The notes below the pieces were generated by a model. It was not told the origin of the DNA. It ran no database searches and saw nothing but the letters and a program-made list of their open reading frames with translations. The translations under genes and the position numbers were made by a program. 45,468 nt of DNA from Clostridia bacterium (GTDB lineage Bacteria > Bacillota > Clostridia > UMGS1883), in contig JAFUOO010000008.1 in assembly GCA_017472685.1 (NCBI GenBank), forward strand, positions 70,154 to 115,621. Direction: 5' to 3'. Positions 1 through 6,008 of the stretch are shown here, piece after piece (positions within the stretch are counted from its first letter, which is position 1; each line of letters starts with the position of its first letter).

Positions 1-348
1 CATACTGTCGCCCTTTATGCGGAGTGCAAAGTAGTTGCCTGCCTCGCTTTCGGGAAGAGTTACATCCTCATAATCCAGCACTTCTTCCACTGCTTCTGTG
101 GGAATGCCTGCCCGTACATATCCAAGCACCGGAATGCGGTGTGACAGCCTTGAGGTTTTCTGTCCGGCGAGATAATCTATACTTACATTAAAAATATTTG
201 CTATGTTGATAAGGCTCTCGTACTCGGGGCTGTTTTTGCCCTTTTCCCACATGGCGACGGTGGATTGCCCTAAACCCAATAAATCAGCCAATCTTTGCTG
301 TGACATGCCATTTTCCTTGCGGAGTGTCTTCAATCTTTCTGCTAACAT
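1..348 (-). CDS. XRE-family repressor with LexA-like S24 domain (C-terminus cut by window edge)
   Basis: The reverse strand opens at ATG 346-348 behind a perfect AGGAGGT ribosome-binding site (352-360) and stays open to base 1, giving the first 116 residues. Residues 1-65 form an XRE helix-turn-helix (MLAERLKTLRKENGMSQQ, then an ADLLG...STVAMWEKG recognition segment). From about residue 73 the sequence reads IPVLGYVRAGIP, typical of the start of an S24/LexA-type self-cleaving domain, and the window ends at KGDSM, where the Ser is the expected peptidase nucleophile. Known for the family: DNA-binding repressors that autocleave after RecA-type stress, often phage-derived. The target is not visible. 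The phage-like regulator at 709 points the same way, so this may be a prophage or ICE border. The catalytic Lys would lie outside the window. Confidence 0.85.
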   Translation of the reverse strand, partial: MLAERLKTLRKENGMSQQRLADLLGLGQSTVAMWEKGKNSPEYESLINIANIFNVSIDYLAGQKTSRLSHRIPVLGYVRAGIPTEAVEEVLDYEDVTLPESEAGNYFALRIKGDSM

Positions 349-364
349 GCTATACCTCCTGTAC

Positions 365-482
365 GATGTAGTCAATGTGTTATTGACTGCGAATTAATAA
401 TTAATAATGAATGGTGAATAATTTCGGTTGAAAATCACCACTGTGATTTTCTCCTACAATTTTTAATTATTCAATATTCATT
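365..482 (+). repeat. 118-bp dispersed AT-rich hairpin repeat, copy 1
   Basis: This segment aligns without gaps, in inverted orientation, to 42378-42495: by hand count 95 of 118 positions match. It contains GTCAA-N7-TTGAC near one end, an AATTAATAATGAAT-rich shoulder whose partner ATTCAATATTCATT closes the other end, and a central hairpin (430-451: GAAAATCAC, 4-nt loop, GTGATTTTC). The two copies differ in the stem by paired substitutions that keep base pairing. It lies directly upstream of the XRE/S24 repressor, so the GTCAAT/ATTGAC palindrome (371-387), which looks like a repressor operator, is part of the repeat. It has no coding capacity and is probably a MITE-like or REP-like element. 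Confidence 0.8.
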
Positions 483-620
483 AGCTGAGCGATTTCATTA
501 TTCATCAAGTTTTGTGCTTTGTACAAAACGGCTGTACCGTTTATGTCTCCATTGTATCACAATAAATGATAAAGTCAAGGGGCATGCTACTGAAAACCAC
601 TAAAAATATCATTTTAAGTG
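483..620. other. Non-coding AT-rich spacer with small hairpin
   Basis: No credible gene. It holds a short inverted repeat GTTTTGT/ACAAAAC (509-515 and 523-529) followed by GGCTGTACC, similar in style to the short hairpins at 25031-25112, then unstructured AT-rich DNA up to the promoter at 621. Confidence 0.4.
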
Positions 621-652
621 TTGACATGCTGTGAAAAGCGTGGTAATATAAT
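621..652 (+). promoter_or_regulatory. Sigma-A-type promoter of the phage-like regulator gene
   Basis: TTGACA at 621-626. The -10 can be read as TAATAT (644-649, 17-bp spacer) or TATAAT (647-652, 20-bp spacer). It sits about 60 bp upstream of the start at 709 and abuts the inverted repeat at 651-687. Confidence 0.75.
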
Positions 653-687
653 CACATCAAATGATAATTCGAATTATTTGATGTGAT
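651..687 (+). promoter_or_regulatory. Inverted repeat over the transcription start (operator or leader hairpin)
   Basis: Twelve-base perfect arms ATCACATCAAAT (651-662) and ATTTGATGTGAT (676-687) enclose a second palindrome AATTCGAATT (666-675), with GAT as a 3-nt bulge. It begins inside the -10 region and is followed by a T run, then the RBS AAAGGAG. It could be a repressor operator or a weak leader terminator; the AT-rich stem favours an operator. Confidence 0.6.
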
Positions 688-708
688 TTTTTTGAAAGGA
701 GATGCGCT

Positions 709-1149
709 ATGACAGCGGAAAAAATGAAAAAGTATCCGGGCATGGTTGTGGTAAAGAAGGAGACAGAGGCGCGGCTCAGAAAATTGCGCGAGGAAATTGC
801 AGAGCTCCAAAGCCGCATGGACCGTGCAGTAAGAAAATGTGAAGCAGGTGATAAAGTGACAACTCTCCTTGAAATAAAGGAAGAGCGGCTCAGGGTTACA
901 GAAACGCTGCTTCAAAAAATTGAGGAGTCAACCCTTGAGGTGGAGGAGGCATTGGAGGCAATTGCACCCGAGCTCAGCCCCTTGGAGTATATCATCATCT
1001 TAAAGCTTTACATTGAAGGCTTAAGGTGGAATCAGCTTATGGACCTCTTGCAGACCCACCCGGACTACACGCGCTTCTGCTATGAGAGAAGCACCTACAT
1101 GAGAGCGCACAGAAGTGCACTTGACAAGCTTATGTCACTGGATAACTAA
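709..1149 (+). CDS. Small phage-type transcriptional regulator (ArpU/RinA/DUF1492-like), coiled coil plus sigma-region-4-like HTH
   Basis: 146 residues, ATG preceded by AAAGGAG. Residues about 18-85 are a charged heptad-rich coiled coil. Residues about 88-145 read as a sigma-70 region 4-like helix-turn-helix (LSPLEYIIILKLYIEGLRW, then a YERSTYMRAHRSALDKL recognition helix). This architecture is usual for late-gene regulators of phages of Firmicutes and for DUF1492 proteins; that assignment is from overall pattern only. It has its own promoter with a large inverted repeat and its own terminator, so it is a monocistronic, regulated gene. No structural phage genes are in view. The nearby S24 repressor suggests a shared mobile origin. 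Confidence 0.6.
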   Translation: MTAEKMKKYPGMVVVKKETEARLRKLREEIAELQSRMDRAVRKCEAGDKVTTLLEIKEERLRVTETLLQKIEESTLEVEEALEAIAPELSPLEYIIILKLYIEGLRWNQLMDLLQTHPDYTRFCYERSTYMRAHRSALDKLMSLDN

Positions 1150-1151
1150 TT

Positions 1152-1186
1152 AAAACCGCAGAACACCTGATGTGTTCTGCGGTTTT
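1152..1186. terminator. Bidirectional intrinsic terminator
   Basis: Perfect 15-bp stem AAAACCGCAGAACAC (1152-1166) with GTGTTCTGCGGTTTT (1172-1186) and a 5-nt loop. It serves the plus gene ending at 1149 and the converging minus gene ending at 1185. Confidence 0.9.
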
Positions 1187-1694
1187 AGTTTAATAAATTC
1201 AGTATTTCCAGCCCTTGGCTTTCGGCGTATCTGATTGTGTTGCGTGTGCCGCCGGTTTCACCTGTGAAAAGTGTAATAACCAAAGACGAATTATCAACCA
1301 TCCACATGTTTCGGCTCTGGTAGGAAAGCGGTGAATAGGACGGATAAGACATATGCACAAGATTTGCCGCAGATAAAATTTTTTTGTACGCTGCCTGTTC
1401 GGCTTTGCTTCTTCCGCGGTAAAAGGAGGGGTAGGGGAGCGCGCATATAAGCTTTATATCGGGATAAACGTTTTTAAAATCAAGCAGTAATTCGCCTGCC
1501 CAGATGTCAACGCCCTTTGCCATCCCCGTAATAAATGTTCTGTAGCCGCGGTCAAGGGCTACCTGGATTGCACTGCACAAAAGTGCTTTGGCTTCCTCCT
1601 CGGATATATTAAGTTTTTCGGGACGGTGACCCGTAAAGCAGCACTGTGTGCTTTTGTCAAAGGTTTCCATGAGTTCACATAGCCTTTCTGCCAT
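1185..1694 (-). CDS. SLOG-superfamily DUF1273/YpsA-like protein
   Basis: 169 residues. The CCFTGHRPEKL block at residues 18-28 is the hallmark of the DUF1273/YpsA family within the SLOG (Rossmann-like nucleotide-binding) superfamily. A second conserved part, FITGMAKGVDIWAGE (about 54-68), forms the glycine-rich ligand-binding turn, and the MVDNSSLVITLF strand lies about residues 131-142. Family knowledge: SLOG proteins are thought to bind nucleotides or small NAD/ADP-ribose-like ligands; B. subtilis YpsA is linked to cell division, but no firm reaction is known. The start is uncertain: ATG 1692-1694 has little SD, and Met9 is the alternative. It stands alone between a shared terminator and a divergent gene. 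Confidence 0.8.
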   Translation of the reverse strand: MAERLCELMETFDKSTQCCFTGHRPEKLNISEEEAKALLCSAIQVALDRGYRTFITGMAKGVDIWAGELLLDFKNVYPDIKLICALPYPSFYRGRSKAEQAAYKKILSAANLVHMSYPSYSPLSYQSRNMWMVDNSSLVITLFTGETGGTRNTIRYAESQGLEILNLLN

Positions 1695-1788
1695 AGAGCT
1701 TTTTGTATAGCTTGGTTAAGGATAAAATCCATCCTGCAGGAAAATTATATAGTAAATAGTTTTTTGTGTCAATGGGCATAATAGTGCC

Positions 1789-2136
1789 ATGAAGAATATA
1801 AAAAATATTTTATGGGGAATACCCATAGGCTTTGTCAACGGATTTTTTGGCTCGGGTGGCGGAGTTGTGGCGGTATATGTGCTTAGAAAATTTCTTAAGG
1901 TGGAGGATAAAAAGGCTCACGCAACAGCACTCAGTATTATATTGCCACTTTCCTGCGCGTCGCTCTTTGTGTACCGTAAGTCCGAGGCGGATTTTAAAAT
2001 AGTGCTTCTTTGTGCAATAGGTGGTGCGGCAGGCAGTGTTATAGGGGCTAAGTTTTTGAAAAAAATACCTAAAAAGTGGCTGAAGATTGCATTCGGCGCT
2101 GTTATGGTGCTGTCAGGAATGAGGATGATTTTATGA
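1789..2136 (+). CDS. TSUP (TauE/SafE) family half-transporter, first subunit
   Basis: 115 residues, hydrophobic, with about four membrane segments. The N-terminal GFVNGFFGSGGGVVAV stretch (residues 15-30) is the characteristic glycine-rich first helix of TSUP anion exporters. Full-length family members (about 250 residues) are two such repeats in one chain; here the repeat is a separate gene and the second repeat follows at 2133. The stop overlaps the next start as ATGA, so translation is coupled and the pair probably makes a heterodimer. Family members move sulfite, sulfonates or other organic anions; the substrate here is unknown. No good Shine-Dalgarno precedes ATG 1789. Confidence 0.8.
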   Translation: MKNIKNILWGIPIGFVNGFFGSGGGVVAVYVLRKFLKVEDKKAHATALSIILPLSCASLFVYRKSEADFKIVLLCAIGGAAGSVIGAKFLKKIPKKWLKIAFGAVMVLSGMRMIL

Positions 2137-2492
2137 TAAGCATAATTGCGGGATTTTTGTCGGGAATTATATCGGGCATGGGCATAGGCGGAGGGATGCT
2201 GCTTATCCCGGCATTGGTGTTTTTCCTTTTCGTGCCCCAGCAGACCGCTCAGGCAATAAATCTGTGGTATTTTATTCCCACTGCAATAATTGCTCTTTGT
2301 ATACACGCAAAGAATAAAGACATTGAATTGAAAAAAAGCGCATGCATAATTTTATCGGGTGTGCCTTGTGCACTTTTTGGCGCATATCTGGCGCTGAGGT
2401 TTGATTCGGCGCTGCTCGGAAAGCTTTTTGGCGGATTTTTGGCATTTTTCGGAGCAAAAGAAATATACGATGGCTTTACAAATAAAAAATAA
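2133..2492 (+). CDS. TSUP (TauE/SafE) family half-transporter, second subunit
   Basis: 119 residues from ATG 2133-2135, which overlaps the TGA of the previous gene. An upstream in-frame extension to 2076 would run through the previous gene and is unlikely. The N-terminal half carries the same glycine-rich helix, IIAGFLSGIISGMGIGGGM, in the opposite context to the first subunit, followed by three more membrane segments. Together the two genes add up to one normal TSUP transporter. The 3' end of this gene contains the -35 element of the mutS2 promoter. Confidence 0.8.
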   Translation: MISIIAGFLSGIISGMGIGGGMLLIPALVFFLFVPQQTAQAINLWYFIPTAIIALCIHAKNKDIELKKSACIILSGVPCALFGAYLALRFDSALLGKLFGGFLAFFGAKEIYDGFTNKK

Positions 2493-2503
2493 AGTGTTAT
2501 AAT
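2475..2503 (+). promoter_or_regulatory. Promoter of mutS2
   Basis: TTTACA (2475-2480), 17-bp spacer, TATAAT (2498-2503), 40 bp before the ATG of mutS2. The -35 lies inside the last codons of the upstream gene. Confidence 0.75.
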
Positions 2504-2543
2504 AATTTAAATCAGCAATTATTTTTTAACAGTGGGAAAAGTT

Positions 2544-4904
2544 ATGGACAAAAAATCACTCAGTGTACTCGAATTTGATAAAATTAAACAGATGCTTGTT
2601 AATGAAGCTGTAACACAGAACGGCAAAGGCAGGTGCGAAAGCCTTCTTCCCGAAGCGGATAAATACGTTGTGGAAAGAAGCCTTCATGAAACAAGCGAGG
2701 CAGAAAGCCTTGTTATAAAAAAGGGCACACCGCCCCTTTCGCCCGTGGGCGAGGTCAAGGGCAGCGTTATGCGTGCCGAGGCAGGAGGCGTATTGTCTGC
2801 AAGAGAGCTTTTAAACTGCGCACACGTTTTAAGGGTTGCAGGGGAGATTGCTTCCTACATTGACGAGGAAAATTTTGAAGAAAACTATCCTCAGCTTGCA
2901 GAAGTTACCCGAGGGCTTTTTACAGATAAAAGAACAAGTGTAAAGATAATTTCAGCAATTATTTCCGAGGACGAATTTGCCGACGATGCAAGTCAGACCC
3001 TTTTTAACATAAGGCGTAAGGTTAAAAGCTATGAGGCACAAATACGGGAAACCTTAAACTCCATGATTAAAAACCCCAAGTATGCCTTGGCATTGCAGGA
3101 TGCGATTGTTACAATGCGTGGTGACAGGTTTGTTGTGCCTGTTAAGAGCGAGCACCGTGCATCGGTGCCCGGCATTGTGCACGACTCCTCATCGTCAGGT
3201 GCCACCATTTTTGTGGAGCCCATGGCAGTTGTTGAAATAAACAACAAAATACGTGAATGCAGGGTATTGGAAAAGGAGGAAATTGAAAAAATACTTGCAC
3301 ACTTTTCCAATCTTATTGCAGAGGATGCGCCGGGTCTCAAGCGTGACAGCGACATTATAACAAATTTTGACTTTGCCTTTGCAAAGGGCAGGCTCAGTGC
3401 AAAAATGCGCGGAATTGAGCCTGAGATTAACTCCGACGGTATTATTGATATAAAAAAGGGCAGACACCCGCTCCTTGATGGTAAAACGGTGGTGCCCACA
3501 GACATATATTTAGGCGACAGGTTTGACACACTTGTTATAACAGGTCCCAACACAGGCGGTAAAACGGTTGCGCTGAAAACCCTGGGTCTTCTTACGCTCA
3601 TGGCGCAGTCGGGGCTGCATATCCCTGCACAATCGGGAAGCAGGATTTCGGTTTTTGAAAGCGTTTTTGCAGATATCGGTGACGAGCAGAGCATTGAGCA
3701 AAGCCTTTCCACATTTTCAGCACACATGGTCAACATTGTGCGCATACTTAAAGAGGCTAACTATTCCTCCCTGGTGTTGTTCGACGAGCTGGGCGCAGGT
3801 ACAGACCCTGTTGAGGGGGCGGCACTTGCGGTTGCAATACTGGAAAGAATGAAGAGCATAGGTGCAAAAACTGCCGCAACAACTCACTACAGTGAAATTA
3901 AGCTCTATGCATTAGAAACCGACAGGGTTGAAAATGCCGCATGTGAGTTTGACGTTGCAACGCTCAGACCCACCTATAAGCTTTTAATAGGTGTGCCCGG
4001 AAAGAGTAACGCCTTTGCAATTTCAAAAAGGCTTGGTCTTGACGAGGACATTATCGAAAGAGCGAAAAGCGTGGTGGACGGTGAATCCACAAAGTTTGAG
4101 GATGTTATTTCCTCTTTGGAGGAAACACGGCGTAATGCTGAAATCGATGCCGAAAAGGCGGAAGAAGCAAGAATAGAAAGCGAAAAGGTAAAGCAGCGCG
4201 CCGAAAAGGAAAGAGCCTCCATCGAAAAGCAGAAGGAAAAAATATTGAGAGACGCCCGTGAGGACGCAAAGCGTATTTACGAGCAGGCAAAGCGCGAGGC
4301 AGACGAAATTATAAAGGAAATGCGCAAGGGTGCAAAGGATGCACACAAGCTGGACGAAGAACGCCAGAAGCTTAAAAAAGGCCTGGGCAAGGTTGAAGAA
4401 AAGCTTTCGGAGGATGTATTCAAACAGAAAAATCCGCCCATTGACCCCAAAAAGCTTCTTTTGGGACAGAGCGTTGAGGTTACAAGCATGGGTCAGGTAG
4501 GCAAAGTGCTTACACTGCCCGACAAAAACGGAAACCTCACCGTGCAGCTTGGTATACTTAAGATAAACGTTCATATAAGCGCGCTCCGCTTGGCAGAGGA
4601 AAAGAAGGAAAAGGCTAAAAAGGGTGCAGGACTTAGGCTGTCGACGGGCAAGGGCATAAGCGTGAAAAGTGAAATCGACCTGCGAGGATACATGGTTGAC
4701 GAAGCCCTTATCGAGCTTGATAAATATCTGGACGATGCGGCAATGTCGTCCCTTGAAAGCGTGAGGATTATTCACGGCAAGGGCACAGGGGCACTGAGAA
4801 GCGCCGTGCAGGAATTTCTAAGGCGTCATCACCACGCAAAAAGCTTCCGTATGGGAGCCTTCGGCGAAGGTGATATGGGCGTAACTGTTGTAGAATTGAA
4901 ATAA
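2544..4904 (+). CDS. mutS2: MutS2 ATPase with C-terminal Smr domain
   Basis: About 786 residues from ATG 2544 (GGGAAAAG upstream); an in-frame GTG at 2532 has no SD. The MutS-type lever and ATPase region carries Walker A GPNTGGKT (about 334-341) and Walker B/signature DELGAGTDPVEGAAL (about 414-428). A long charged coiled coil (about 510-630) leads to a KOW-like segment and a complete Smr endonuclease domain: IDLRGY (about 711-716) and HGKGTG (about 744-749), the expected Smr active-site motifs. It lacks the mismatch-binding domain, as all MutS2 do. Known role in Bacillus: binds collided ribosomes and splits or cleaves to feed ribosome quality control; also reported to suppress recombination. 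The quality-control partner RqcH is encoded at 16954. It is followed closely by a DAHP synthase gene. Confidence 0.95.
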   Translation: MDKKSLSVLEFDKIKQMLVNEAVTQNGKGRCESLLPEADKYVVERSLHETSEAESLVIKKGTPPLSPVGEVKGSVMRAEAGGVLSARELLNCAHVLRVAGEIASYIDEENFEENYPQLAEVTRGLFTDKRTSVKIISAIISEDEFADDASQTLFNIRRKVKSYEAQIRETLNSMIKNPKYALALQDAIVTMRGDRFVVPVKSEHRASVPGIVHDSSSSGATIFVEPMAVVEINNKIRECRVLEKEEIEKILAHFSNLIAEDAPGLKRDSDIITNFDFAFAKGRLSAKMRGIEPEINSDGIIDIKKGRHPLLDGKTVVPTDIYLGDRFDTLVITGPNTGGKTVALKTLGLLTLMAQSGLHIPAQSGSRISVFESVFADIGDEQSIEQSLSTFSAHMVNIVRILKEANYSSLVLFDELGAGTDPVEGAALAVAILERMKSIGAKTAATTHYSEIKLYALETDRVENAACEFDVATLRPTYKLLIGVPGKSNAFAISKRLGLDEDIIERAKSVVDGESTKFEDVISSLEETRRNAEIDAEKAEEARIESEKVKQRAEKERASIEKQKEKILRDAREDAKRIYEQAKREADEIIKEMRKGAKDAHKLDEERQKLKKGLGKVEEKLSEDVFKQKNPPIDPKKLLLGQSVEVTSMGQVGKVLTLPDKNGNLTVQLGILKINVHISALRLAEEKKEKAKKGAGLRLSTGKGISVKSEIDLRGYMVDEALIELDKYLDDAAMSSLESVRIIHGKGTGALRSAVQEFLRRHHHAKSFRMGAFGEGDMGVTVVELK

Positions 4905-4940
4905 ATATTATATAATTTACATTGAGAGGATTTGACACAA

Positions 4941-5969
4941 ATGAGCATGAATTTTATTAGAAAGCTTCCGCTCCCCATGGATATGAAGGAAAAGTATCCT
5001 GTAAGCATGGCTGTTGCGGAAACAATCCAGAAAAGAAACGACGAAATCAAGGATGTTTTTGCGGGACGAAGCGATAAGTTTGCACTTATCATAGGCCCCT
5101 GCAGCGCCGACAGAGAAGATGCGGTTATGGAATATATGCATCGACTCAAGGGTTTGCAGGAAAAGGTAGATGAGAAAATTCTTATCATCCCCCGTATCTA
5201 CACAAACAAGCCCAGAACAACAGGCGAGGGCTATAAGGGCATGGCATCTCAGCCCGACCCCACAAAGAAGCCTGATTTGTACGAGGGTCTTCTTTCCATA
5301 AGAAGGTTACATACAAGAGCAATCGAAGAAACAGGCTTTACCTGTGCCGATGAAATGCTCTATCCTGAAAACTACCGCTACCTTTCCGATGTTTTAGGCT
5401 ATGTTGCAATCGGCGCACGAAGCGTTGAAAACCAGCAGCACCGCCTTACCTCCAGCGGTATTGAGCTTCCCGTGGGCATGAAAAACCCCACAGCAGGCGA
5501 TTACTCCGTAATGCTCAACAGTATTGTTGCTGCACAGAGAAGCCACATGTTTGTATACCGTGGCTGGGAGGTTGAAACAACAGGCAATCCTTATGCTCAT
5601 GCAATTTTGCGCGGTTATGTGAACAAGCAGGGCGCAAGCCACCCCAACTATCACTACGAGGACCTTGCTCTTTTACACGAAATGTATCAGAAGAAGGATG
5701 TTGAGAACATGGGTGTTGTAATTGATACAAACCATTCCAACTCCGGCAAGAAGTACCTTGAGCAGATAAGAATTGCAAAGGAAATTATGAATAGCCGTAA
5801 CGTGAACGGCGAGATGAAGAGGTTTGTCAAGGGTCTTATGATTGAAAGCTACCTTGAAGACGGTACCCAGAAGGTTGAAGAGGGCGTTTACGGTAAGAGC
5901 ATTACAGACCCCTGCCTCGGCTGGGAAAAGACAGAACGTTTGGTATTGGACCTTGCTGACATGGTCTGA
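4941..5969 (+). CDS. 3-deoxy-7-phosphoheptulonate (DAHP) synthase, class I AroFGH type
   Basis: 342 residues from ATG 4941 (SD AGAGGAT at 4924-4930; the in-frame TTG 4932 is too close). Catalyses condensation of phosphoenolpyruvate with erythrose 4-phosphate, the first step of the shikimate pathway, in the cytosol. Diagnostic blocks are IIGPCSADRE (about 50-59, Cys metal ligand), PRIYTNKPRTTGEGYKG (PEP/E4P binding), GARSVENQQHR, GMKNPTAGD and VIDTNHSNSGKK (metal-ligand His). This is the proteobacterial-style AroFGH subfamily, with a short N-terminal arm as used for feedback inhibition in that group; which amino acid inhibits it is not readable. Only 36 bp separates it from mutS2, so co-transcription is likely. 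No other aro genes are nearby. Confidence 0.95.
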   Translation: MSMNFIRKLPLPMDMKEKYPVSMAVAETIQKRNDEIKDVFAGRSDKFALIIGPCSADREDAVMEYMHRLKGLQEKVDEKILIIPRIYTNKPRTTGEGYKGMASQPDPTKKPDLYEGLLSIRRLHTRAIEETGFTCADEMLYPENYRYLSDVLGYVAIGARSVENQQHRLTSSGIELPVGMKNPTAGDYSVMLNSIVAAQRSHMFVYRGWEVETTGNPYAHAILRGYVNKQGASHPNYHYEDLALLHEMYQKKDVENMGVVIDTNHSNSGKKYLEQIRIAKEIMNSRNVNGEMKRFVKGLMIESYLEDGTQKVEEGVYGKSITDPCLGWEKTERLVLDLADMV

Positions 5970-6008
5970 TACTCGTTATATTAAAATTAAAAAAGGAGTG
6001 TAGAGAAA

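Noticed and set aside
371..387. GTCAAT-N5-ATTGAC palindrome as the autoregulatory operator of the S24 repressor
   Set aside because: The same inverted repeat is part of the second 118-bp repeat copy near pgi, so it belongs to the repeat element. A regulatory role is possible but not indicated by the palindrome alone.
4023..4775. Minus-strand open frame opposite mutS2
   Set aside because: Lies fully across the Smr and coiled-coil coding region of a clear MutS2; no start signal.
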